Assembly: GCA_016647705.1 (NCBI GenBank)
Contig: CM028338.1
Location: 14,158,240 to 14,222,239, forward strand
Source: Eucommia ulmoides
Taxonomy: Eukaryota; Streptophyta; Magnoliopsida; Garryales; Eucommiaceae
Direction: 5' to 3'
DNA: 64,000 bases
The position numbers were made by a program, and so were the translations under genes. The notes beneath the pieces were generated by a model that was given only the letters and a program-made list of their open reading frames with translations, was not told where the DNA came from and ran no database searches. This document shows, one piece after another, positions 33,967 through 43,994 of the stretch. Position 1 is the first letter of the stretch. Each line of letters opens with the position of its first letter.

Positions 33967-34700
33967 CCATATCTAGAGAATGTTCATTGTTTTCTTAGCA
34001 CATAAATATATTCGAGACTAGTTTGGTTGGGTAAGAGTGATTGTGCACACACTTACACATCAAGATTCTTGAGTGAATGATATTGAAGTTTGATGTTGAA
34101 ATTCTAGAAAGTCTCAATGGTTGCATTTCCAATGACCTTGGAGCATTTTGTGGCCTCGGAGATTCTTGCACAGTTGTTGATTTAATATGAAACTCACACT
34201 TTTATCCTTAGTGTCTTAGTACTTGATTTGTGTTGTCTTCTAATTTTTTTTTACTTTGCTTGAGGACAAGCAAATGTTTCAGTTTTGGGGTATTTGATGA
34301 AGAGGTTATTTACCAACAAATTAAGTATTTGTGAGTTCAAATATTTGTGAGTGTTCAAGTATTTTTGTTAGTTTAATGTATTTTTGTGTTGTTTTGACGG
34401 AATTATAAATAATTGGGAGAAAAGGTAAAAATATAAAAAACAAAATGAGGTGAATTGGGTTGTAATGGTTTATCTGTAGTGTAGGAGTAGCAACTTCAAA
34501 CCCAATTTTGACCACAATGCAATTCGATTCTGGAAAACCACAAAACATTTCATGTCTTTCCATAGCTTCTTGAATCACCTCAATAAGAGTTTGGATACGA
34601 AAGTTATGACCAAAATACAAATAGGTGTCAAAACTGTGCGAATCAACTAAAGACACTACCTAAAGCCCGATCCAGCGCCCTAAAGCCCGCTCTAGCAGAT
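33967..34700 (+). repeat. Tandem repeat of P internal end plus LTR start
   Basis: 33967-34294 repeats 31965-32283 (both begin near AGAGNGTGTTCATTGTTTTCTTAG), and 34295-34700 repeats the first ~400 bp of the LTR at 32284. This could arise by unequal recombination or template switching. Confidence 0.7.
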
Positions 34701-34710
34701 AGTGAATTTT

Positions 34711-37700
34711 TGCTACACCACAAGTGTACGGGTCAAATTTTATTAGTAAATAGTGAGTAGAGTAGAGTATCCACATGAATTAGTTTAAATCGTTGTGAAC
34801 TACTGCGATTATGGTAACCCAACTTTATTTAGACGTCCAAATTTAGTGTTTATAAAAATAAAACTAAAACAAACATAAATTCAAAATCAAAATAAAATAT
34901 GGACTTCCTATGCACAATAATTCTAGTGGCTTGATTTCATATCGTTATTCTCATGTCATCTTATTAAGCAATTATTAGTCAATTTCATTCATTCAATAAT
35001 CAAGGTCACTCATGCTGTCTTACTACCTCTTCCTAGTGTCAAGTGAAAGAATATGCAAACACTTCAAAATTGATATCTCTATCTAGTATTTAGGTGAGAA
35101 CATTTGTTATGCCCTGACCTTATAGATTACCTAAGCCTTAATAATCTCCCGATCTATTAAAACTTACATTATGCTTAACCTAAGTCCGAACTCGAAATTA
35201 CTTCTCCCGAGTGTCAAATCCCAAGTTCTCAAATCAACCAAGATATCATATGGGAGTATAAATTGGAAGCATTAATAAGGCAAACACAATTGAATAGAGA
35301 TTATAGTTAATAAATCTATAACTTGATCACCTCTTGGTCTCATAAGATCCTAAATTTCCAACTCGATTATCTAGGTGTTAATCTTTCCCTCGGACTCACA
35401 ACAACTTAAACTATACACTCTCAATTCCGGTCACAAATTCAGTCTCTCTTGAGCACAAAATTCACAACCTAAAATCATCTAACTCAATAGCTACATGAAT
35501 CAAAAGCATTAAATATGGAGAGGCATAAATTGAAATTAAAACTAAGAATTAACAAAATATTCAAAACATGGTTCAATGAGACTACAACAAGCCCTAGATA
35601 TGAATTTTAACTCAACATAGCGGAATCCATATACTTTCAAGAAATCCATAAATGCAAAGTAACAAATATAAACTCAACAAAGATTAGGGTGAGAGAAAGA
35701 AAGAGAAAACTCTTTATGGAGATGAGTTTCAAGACTTCAAATCTTCAATAATTTTCCAATACAAGCTCTCTCTCTCTCTCTCTCTAGTGTTTCTGTGCTT
35801 CCAGTAGTGGTCTCCTGTCCAACAAAATCCAAAAATTGACACACTAATGGTGTTTTCTCTTACAAATTCGTCACACCAAAGGTTTAAGGCATAAGGTGGT
35901 ATGAATAGGGCTCAAAGTAGGGTTTTTTGGGTTTCCAAGCTGTAGAGGCATGCTAGAGCGAGACAAGGCCACTAGCATAGAGTTTGGGCAGTGCCAAACT
36001 ACTGGGAATGCGCTAGAGCAGAGAAAAAACCCATTGGAGTGGGGTTTGGGTAGTTTTGATACCTATTTGTATATCGATCATATCTTTCTCATCTGAAATC
36101 TGATTAAGGTGATTCAAACGGATATGGAAATCTAAGAAAAATATATACAACTTTTATATTTTTAGGTTTTCGAAAATCGGATTTTATCATGGTTAAAATC
36201 GGGCTTGAATTTTTTGTACCTGCACTACAAATGAACCATTACAACCCAATTCACCTCATTTTGCCATATTTTTACCTTTTCTCCCAATTATTTATAATTC
36301 CTACAAAACAACAAAAAAAATACATTAAACTAACAAAAATGTTTGAAAACTCATAAATTTTGGAACTCAAAAGTACTTGATTTCTTGGTAAATAAACCAC
36401 TCATCAAACTCAAACATTTACTTGTACTCAAGCAAAAGAAAAGAAAATAGAAGAAAATTAAAATCAAGTACTAAGACGCTAAGGATAAAAGTGTGAATTT
36501 CATATCAAATCAACAACTGTGCAAGAATCTCCGAAGCCATAGAATGCTCCAAGCTCAAAAGAAATGCACACATTGAGATTATCTAGAATTTAAATTTTAA
36601 GCATCAATTTCAACCACTCAAGACTCTCGATGTGTAAGTGTGTGCACAATCACTCTCACTCAACTAAACAAGCCTCAAATATATTTATGTGTGAATGAGA
36701 CAATGAATAATCTCTAGATGGTGAATTTAATAACAACCATAAGTCCATTTTTCGTGTCACTTTCCACGGTTAGGGTAGAAGATAGATAAGAATGTCATTT
36801 TTAGGCTCAGATCACCCTAGGCATGTATCACAACTCATGGATCTTGCAAGATTTCCAAGAAAAATTTCACTAACTCCCTCATTTCATCATATGTCTTCTT
36901 TCAATTGATCACACAAAATATTAGTCACAAAACAAACCAAAACACACATTTTTTTCACAAAAGAACAATCAGATAAGAAATACAAATCATACACCCAAAC
37001 TCAAAATCAACTTTGTCCCCAATGTTGCAAGGAAATATAAGGAAGTAACTCAACTCATCACCCAATTGATTTTCTTTTTTTCTTTTTTTTCTTTTTTTTT
37101 TTTCTTTCTTTTTTTTTTTTTTTTTTTGAATTAAACATAGACAACTCAACAACAAAATGAAGCACACAACCCATTCTACCAATGACTTTCCAAACACAAC
37201 CCATGCTAGTCCTTACGCTCAATGATCCATGAAAACATACCAATTAGTAATGGTTTTAGGAAGTGGAAAGGCATTTAGTTTGTTGGATGCACATATGAGG
37301 GTCCTGAAAGAATTAGGTAATAAGGCTCAACGGGGTTAACGATTAGTAAACAATTTTTAAGGGTTAGCTTCAAAGGCCCAAACGATCCAAAGAAATGCCT
37401 AAATCATCTCACCAACAACACATAACTTAGAATTTTGCCTCAAGTTTCACTCAAATGGGTTCTAGTGTTCATGAGATGTCAAAACATGCCTAAAGCACAT
37501 AAATGTTCTCCGGGTACTCAAAAGGGCAAGTGATCATGATTCATGGTGCTCAAATATAAAGAGTCGAGAGTGAATTTCAATCAACACGAGTTAAGCACAC
37601 AGAAATCTCAATGCAATACATTTCAAAAGACCTAAGAAACATCAAGTGTCTATACTCATCATCAATCTCAAGTCATTTCTTTTCAACAAAACTCACAATT

Positions 37701-37862
37701 TATTCAAACAAATCTAAAGAAAAGTAAAGTAAAAATGTGATCAAAAGAACACAAGTTATATAAATAAAAGTCATACACACAAGCATTTCATAAACCCAAC
37801 AAACATAAGCCAACATGTGTCTCACCCCCAAACTCAAAGTCAAACATGTATTTAAAATAAGC
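34711..37862 (-). mobile_element. Element P, inverted copy (LTR plus 3' internal region)
   Basis: On the minus strand the 3' internal region (37862-36417) leads into an LTR (36416-34711, 1706 bp, TGATGAG...TGTAGCA). It matches the plus-strand copy from about 30860 to 33960. The internal part stops matching at about 37862, where unrelated sequence begins. A T-rich tract (37077-37128) lies inside. The LTR of this copy and the partial LTR at 34295-34700 meet almost head to head, only about 10 bp apart. Fossil without pol. Confidence 0.7.
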
Positions 37863-37869
37863 AATAAAT

Positions 37870-38400
37870 CGCTACCAGTTTCCATCATGTCAATACATTT
37901 AATACCCTTCAAATCATGGTCTAATAAAGTATTAAATGCCACATTTATTGAAGGCATTAATGAAAGCATTTAATGGGAAATCTTTTGTAAGATTTCCTAC
38001 CAAAATCTCACGATGACAATCTAGTTACATGAAAGTAACTAGCGGTTACAAAGTTAACCGAACTAGTTTTCATCACATCGATGCATTTAATACATTTTAA
38101 ATCATAGTCTAATCATGGCATTTAGTGTCATGAATAGCCATAAATGTCTCAATTCAATGAATGCATTGATAAGGGCATTAAATGTGGAAGATCTTTGGAA
38201 ATTTTCTAAGTAAACATCAAATCAAGTATCTTAGTTACCAAGAGTAACTAATACTTATGAGGCCAACCAAGTTAGTTCGCGATCAAATCGAGAATTAAAA
38301 TTGCATTAAATGGCATGAGTAAAAGCATTTAATGGGCATTAATGGCAAACGTCTTGCAAGATTTGGGTGAATCATTACAAAATCTATATGATTACCTATG
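37870..38400 (+). repeat. Degenerate tandem subrepeats, ~200 bp, 2-3 copies
   Basis: Units begin near 37872 (CAGTTTCCATCATGTCAATAC) and 38062 (TAGTTTTCATCACATCGATGC); a shorter third starts near 38271. Each carries GCATTTAATG-like phrases, an AAGATTT/GGAAATTTTC-like phrase and TAGTTAC...AGTAACTA. They lie upstream of the TATA box, as U3 subrepeats would. Confidence 0.6.
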
Positions 38401-39698
38401 TACTGTAGGGGATCTTGAGCACATGCCTAAGAAGCAGCATCAAATGGTATTAAAGGGCCATAAATAGCATTTAAAAACCATGTGCAATAGGCTGGGCAAG
38501 CCTATGCATTGGTGAATGCGCAGGCTACCCTTTATTTATAAATACCAACCTATTTTCATTTAGAAACAAGCTTGGCTAGATCCTTTCTCTCACTAGGTTC
38601 AAATTTCTCTTTCAAGTCTTGGGATTTCCTAAGATTTATACCCCGTAAACACTATCAAATCTTACCAAAAATACTCCTTAAATGTGTTCTTAAGACTCTT
38701 TTAATATGATCTCAAGAAGTTGTTGAGGAACAACCAAGAAGAAAAAAGAAGATTTAAAGAAAGAAAAGAAGAAAAACACTTAAGGAAATATCACTCCCCT
38801 AAGTTAGGTAAGTTTTCTTAAACTCCTCTTTAATTTTGTTTAATTACCTTCATATTGCTTGTATATAGTGTACTTGGGTAGTTCTTAGAGTCTTAGATCA
38901 TGTACATAGTGTAAATAATATGTCTTGTGTTAAGAACATCAAGAACAGTTTGGTTTGTGCATAGCATCTTTGGCTTGGTCAAGAACACATGAAACTGAAC
39001 TCCAATAAACTTAAAATAAACCACCGATGATGGATTACTAACCACTAACTACTAATAACTAACATTTTACTTTTTCGTGCTAGCCTAGATCACAACCTGA
39101 CACTATATTTTAGGCTTGTGGATTGGCACCCTTATATATGTAAGCCTAGATTGTGGACTGACACTACATCTCAAACCATGGACTGGCACCCCTTATATAT
39201 TACTCTGTCTATAGCCTTGTGGCAAAAAGTTAGAATAAAGAGATGACCTTTAATCCTTCGGGGATAAGTGTGCACCTTTTTTAAAAACGTTTTCATCTTC
39301 TGAGTTACGAGTAGGACTAGCGCCTATATAATATATTTTCTTTCCTTTCGGATTAATAAAGTAAAGTTTAACACTAAACTTACCTAAGTAAGTAAGTTCA
39401 GTTGAAGTGTTCTTGACAAAATCAAACGGGCATATCTACTTACCATTTGTGTTATGTTTGTCTTACCTTGTCTTAAATAAACAAAAAAAATAAAGAAGAA
39501 AATAAAGAGAAATAAAAAGCAAAAACATTAAAAAAAAAAAAAATGATTTTTCACATAAGAGATTTCAATACAAAAATATTTGGTGTTCTACTCTAAAAAA
39601 TAAACATGTCTTTGTAAAATATTTTTCATAAATAAATGTTTTATAACTTTTGTCTTAAATAAATAAGAAATAAAAATAAAAAATAAATAAAATCATTT

Positions 39699-39880
39699 CG
39701 TGGTGAACTACGTTTCGATTGGATTCCTGACCAAGAAATCAGGATACGTAGGCAACCCTTGTGGGTTCGGTCGTCAACTAAAAAAAAGTTATCTCATGGA
39801 GAACTACGTTTCAACCCAATTCCTTGTGAAAACAGAGATACGTAGGCAACCTTTACTGGTTCGGCTGTCAACTAAAATAA
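39699..39880 (+). repeat. Tandem duplication, ~95 bp, two copies
   Basis: Unit one (about 39699-39782) and unit two (about 39793-39877) share TGGNGAACTACGTTTC, GATACGTAGGCAACC, GGTTCGG and GTCAACTAAA phrases. Confidence 0.7.
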
Positions 39881-40301
39881 ATAAACTATATTTGTTAATT
39901 TAAGTGTCCGAATAAAAGTCCCCCGGGGCTAAACTTGTCAATTCTTTCATAATCGGTAGATGGTCTAAAAGGAGGACATTTGTTGTTTATTTTAATTTTT
40001 ATTTTTTTATTTTTTTATCTATTACTACTTTAAATAAACAAAATTTCCTTGTTTTTTTACATAAAATATATAAAAAGACAAAAAGTATAAAAAATGGGAA
40101 TTAGTGTGTTAACAAAAACTGAAAGAAATTACTTGGACTATGTTTAAACGTAAAGATATATTTAGACTTCGGTACCGTCTTCGGTACGTAAAGACCAACT
40201 GTTTTTTCTTTTTCTTTTTTTCTAGTAAAAACATGGGCCATTTTAAAATTTAAAAAATAAAAATCCCGATGACCTAACACACAATTTAACTTAATGGTAA
40301 G

Positions 40302-40640
40302 TGGTGACTCCAAATTTTAAATAAATCCCGGCCCAAAGAACGTTTCCAAAACCAAAGCCTAGAAAAATTCCTAAAAACTTGTTTTTTAAAATGAACGGAT
40401 TTTTTGACGATTTCGAGAGGGAAGAAACAAAAACCTTATTTTTCTCTTCTTCCTCTTTTCTAAAATCCGGGGCACGTCAACCGCTAAATTTCTTTTCAGA
40501 ACTCCCAAATGATTCTCATACCAGAGGTACAACGCCGATAGGTCCACCCGCAGTGCATTACTTTGCAGGAACCTTAACTGAAAAAAGTTAGAAGGCCCTG
40601 AAGAGATTCTATGCCCCCCGGACCTCAGAAGTGATATCTT
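40302..40640 (+). other. Possible primer site and leader after the Tat/Ogre-like LTR
   Basis: TGGTGACTCC (40302-40311) resembles the start of the Tat/Ogre primer site (TGGCGACTC...). Downstream there is an open frame (40391-40591) without recognizable domains. Past about 40640 the similarity to element-like sequence ends. Confidence 0.3.
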
Positions 40641-41622
40641 CGGTTATCCATTTCTAGGCATTATCATCAATAAATATTATTATTATTATTTGCAATAGCA
40701 CAAGTGCAAGTCATCTCCTCAAAACTTAGGGAATACTTTATTTTTATTTTTTTATTCTTTTGCACTAACAAGTAGGTACATGAATTATATTATTAACCAC
40801 TTCAAAACAATTTAAAACTGGTTCAAGTAATCTATTTAATTCACATCTTTTTAATATGAAGTAATTACTATTACATTTGTTTAATTATGATGATTCTCTA
40901 AATCCATCGGATATGAATGCATTCATTGTCCGAGCAATATTTCACCCTTGGCATTGTTTATTATCACCCTAATTGAATTAACCTCCCCCTAAATTACATT
41001 TTCATATATTATGAACCGCACCAACTTATGCTCATCTCAATTAGTCACCTCCCCGAATAATTTTAAAGTCACTCTTACCTACACCAGCCTGATGCATTCA
41101 AAATTAAATTCAAACATTAATTTTTAAAACACTTTATTACAAGAGTCTAACTCCCGATTGTCAAAGAGAAAGATATTCACTTATCAACTGGATTAACATC
41201 TATTGGTATCTATCCTCCCTTTCTACTATCACTATCTTTGGCATCAAATTGGTTTCAATTTATATTGTACTTATCAAAAAAATATATGTATATTTGGACC
41301 ATTACACGGGAAAAAATCTATTTTTCATTTTTAAATTAAAAATAAGAGTGAACAATAATCGAATACCACCATAAAGTCACTGACTAGATGCTTAATAATA
41401 TATATTGGTAATCAAAATTCAAAAAAAATAAAGAAAAAAAAAAAAACCCCACATAAACTTTGAAAATTTTTGTCCGACTCCGTAAATACCACCCACACAC
41501 GGATTCCACAACTAAACTAGCTAAACTTTCGGATCTCAATATCCGTATTTACATTTTTCTCCTTCCCCAAACAACTTCTTAATCTCTCTTATTGCCACCT
41601 GTCCCTAACCCATTCCCCCTCC
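40641..41622. other. AT-rich intergenic DNA downstream of HIPP
   Basis: Nothing gene-like is seen on either strand. It begins with a short ATT repeat (40672-40690) and contains scattered A-tracts (41419-41445). The part next to 41622 must hold the HIPP 3' UTR; AATAAGAG on the minus strand (about 41589-41596) is a plausible poly(A) signal variant. Confidence 0.5.
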
Positions 41623-43621
41623 TCACATAACGGAACAAGCATTCGGGTTTTCGTCACTGAACATCTGAGGGGCGTGAAACGGGTCACCACCGTAACCCGC
41701 ACCGTACACATACGGATACGGGTACCCGTACTGAACCTGCTGCATCTTCAATCCCATCTCCACCTTCTCACCGCCGTTTGCCTCGCCTTCACCGGTGGCT
41801 TTTTCTCCACCACCGCTGTCTTTCCCTTGCTCACTTTTACCGCCGCCTCCACTTCCGCCTTTGCCGCCGCCGCCGCCACCTCCGTCTCCGCCCTTCACTT
41901 TCTTCTCACCACCACCGCCACCGCCGCCGCCGCCTTCTTTCTTCGGCGGCACGATCTCCACTTCCTTCTTGGTCTGCTTCTTCAGCGATTCCGCCAGTGC
42001 TTTCACGTCCATCGACCCTTTCACGGTCACCAACTCTTTCTGCCGGTCGATTGTCATCTCGTGATACCCTGTAAAGTGTAAAGACGCCGCACGCCGTTAA
42101 AAGATACTTCCAACCCGATAAGATCTGTAACCGGAAGAGAGGGAATGATAATCTCACCTTTTGTTTTGGAGATAACTTTGTGAATCTTCTGGATACATCC
42201 TTCGCAATGCAGATACACCTTCAGCACCGCCGTCGTCACCTGCGGCTGAGGTCGAAATAAACAGAAATTAAAAAAGCTTCGGCTGAAAAATTAATGAGTA
42301 CGGATTGATTCATATTTGCTAAAATGCACCGTCTAGTCACCAATAGAGCAGTGACGTAAATGATAAGTAAATGGAAACGTTTCAAACGCATCAAATGCAC
42401 CGTCAATTCTGAATGAAATTCTGATGTGAAATATCAGAACGGAAATAGCACTAAATGCGCCAAACAGAATTTGCTAAAATGCGCGCGTGAATGATTCACC
42501 GCTTTTATTGGAAACGACTTAAAAAAAAAACCTCGACTCGCAGTAAATGTAGAATCACCATCTGAGGCAAACGCGCACCATATGCAGAACCGATGAAAAA
42601 GACAACGCCAGCAAATAAAAGAGACGGAGGCGCACGTTAGTAGAAGATTACCTCTTTCTCCTTGGATTTCTTATCGTCCTGTTTTTTCCCTTCCTTGGTA
42701 TCATCGTTTTGCTTATTGTTCTTCTTCTCCTTCTCCGCTCCGTCGCCGTCATTGTTGTCCTTCGCCTTCTCATTCCCCTTGTCCTTCTCTTTGTCTTTTT
42801 TCTGCGACGGGGACACGAGAACGACCTGCTTCTTTGTTTTCACCTCAATATACTCCCGGAGCTTCACCGGATCTACTTTTCCGACTACGGTCAGCTTGCT
42901 CATGTCACCACCGTCGCCATACTTCACAGATTCGACACCTGGAAACACCAAAAGAAAAAACAATCATCGATACGAACCGAAATCTGTAAAATACAATAAA
43001 TCTGACCAAAGAAAAGTTAATGGCAACAATAAAATCTCCGAATATATAACTAAATTTCAGCATGGCGAGAACAGGAAACAAGGCCGGAGTTGGAACACAG
43101 AAGTTCGAACAGATTGAAACATGAGATGAAAAATATTCGTGAATCGAAGAAGAAATCATAAATAAGAGCTTGATTTGGACAAATAAATTCGAGTAACTTA
43201 CTAAATTGTGTGAAAATTGAAGAACTATAAAGTTGAAACAGATATTACAGTAAAACATTGCCAAGATATAGAGCAAGAGTAAGGAAAAAATCAAAGAAAA
43301 CTAGAATCAACGTGAGCGTTTTCCGCCGTAAAAGGCCAATACCATTGAAAGATCGAACATATTTGATTATTTTGGAGGCACAGCCTTCACAATGCATGTC
43401 CACCTTGAGAGTGACAGTAGTGACACCGCCGCCTTCCTTCTTCCCTCCATCTTCAGTTTTGTTGCTTTCCTTCGGCTCATCGGCGATTTTGTTTCCCCCT
43501 TCGTTGTTCTTACTCTTTTTCTGCAACGGATCAGTAATTAGAAGAACTCCAAAAAAATACACACATACACACACACAGATTTTGTAACGAAACAGGGAGT
43601 AGTTCTTCTCACCTTCCCCAT
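41623..43621 (-). CDS. HIPP: Heavy-metal-associated isoprenylated plant protein (HIPP), five exons
   Basis: Exons on the minus strand are 43621-43613, 43520-43343, 42938-42652, 42239-42158 and 42068-41623. All introns are GT-AG (92, 404, 412 and 89 bp), giving 333 codons plus stop. Exon 1 codes only Met-Gly-Lys. HMA domain 1 (about 36-106) has MHCEGC with Cys47/Cys50; a Lys/Asp/Glu-rich linker spans 107-158. HMA domain 2 (about 159-227) has LHCEGC with Cys170/Cys173. A Gly-rich segment (about 231-290) precedes a Tyr/Pro-rich tail ending NPNACSVM. The paired CxxC motifs bind soft metals such as copper, zinc or cadmium; CSVM is a CaaX box for farnesylation, which anchors HIPPs at membranes. HIPPs act in metal homeostasis and stress or pathogen responses. 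The tail matches the HIPP05/HIPP06-type group as I remember it. Start choice: ATG has A at -3 and G at +4, and all exon phases agree. Confidence 0.93.
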
Positions 43622-43682
43622 TCTTCAGGCGCAGATTTGTGTGTTGAATCAGAGGGGTCGAAAACAGAGGAGGAAAAGATGC

Positions 43683-43689
43683 ATTTATA
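43683..43689 (-). promoter_or_regulatory. TATA box of HIPP
   Basis: TATAAAT on the minus strand lies 62 bp before the ATG, predicting a start site near 43655 and a 5' leader of about 35 bases. ATGCATGCATG and TATG/TGTA repeats lie upstream (about 43720-43745); RY-like CATGCATG elements are known in plant promoters but no role is shown here. Confidence 0.6.
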
Positions 43690-43994
43690 GAATATAGAAA
43701 GTGAGGGGTAGCCATGTATGGTATGTATGTGTATGCATGCATGTCCACCATACTACATGATGTGTGGTTGCATGTATCATTGTGAATGCGCGTAAAATGT
43801 ATGTGCTTTACGGTTTTACCCATGTAGCAGGTTGGGTGTGGGCGTGGGCCGTGTGGCAATGTCATTTTTCCGTGAAACTTCCAACAATTTGGAGCTGTTT
43901 TATTTAGGTGTTATGTGGCCCAAAGGCCTAGAAGTGAGCCATCATCTTCTTTGGGCTTCCTCCAGTTTTATTAATGTACCTATAAAAATATGAG
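43690..43994 (-). promoter_or_regulatory. HIPP upstream region
   Basis: About 300 bp between the TATA box and the 3' LTR end of copia element C at 43995. There are no other genes. The element therefore sits within roughly 340 bp of the predicted HIPP start site and could influence its promoter. Confidence 0.45.

Larger units (their letters stand above)
29911..34700 (+). mobile_element. Non-autonomous Athila-related element P, plus-strand copy
   Basis: The internal region (29911-32283) has a gag-tail-like segment and a short ORF but no protease, RT or integrase. Its 3' noncoding part and LTR resemble those of H: LTR bases about 33480-33700 align with H LTR about 29390-29600. After the first LTR (32284 to about 33966) the last ~320 bp of internal sequence (33967-34294) and the first ~400 bp of the LTR (34295-34700) occur again, so the 3' end is duplicated in tandem. 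Broken, and probably mobilised in trans by a relative when active (inference). Confidence 0.65.
37863..40301 (+). repeat. Probable Tat/Ogre-type LTR
   Basis: The stretch has degenerate ~200-bp subrepeats at its start, a TATA box (TTTATAAATA, about 38531-38540), and two copies of the GAACTACGTTTCGA ... GATACGTAGGCAACC phrase (39704-39762, 39801-39860). I know that phrase from Tat/Ogre and related plant gypsy LTRs. A TGGTGACTCC primer-site-like motif follows. I cannot find the partner LTR or clear ends, so limits are approximate; the lineage is an inference from remembered motifs. Confidence 0.45.

Noticed and set aside
37077-37128. T-rich tract as the poly(A) tail of a LINE or SINE
   Set aside because: It is a mixed T/C tract inside the 3' noncoding region of inverted P, with no LINE/SINE sequence or target duplication beside it.
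41674-43117. Plus-strand frames opposite the HIPP exons (Ser/Leu/Pro/His-rich)
   Set aside because: They are antisense shadows of Gly/Lys-rich exons and have no domains of their own.
43245-43865. Upstream Met at 43865 as the HIPP start, giving a long N-terminal extension
   Set aside because: It reads through the TATA box, the leader and intron 1; the spliced model from 43621 keeps all phases and has a good start context.
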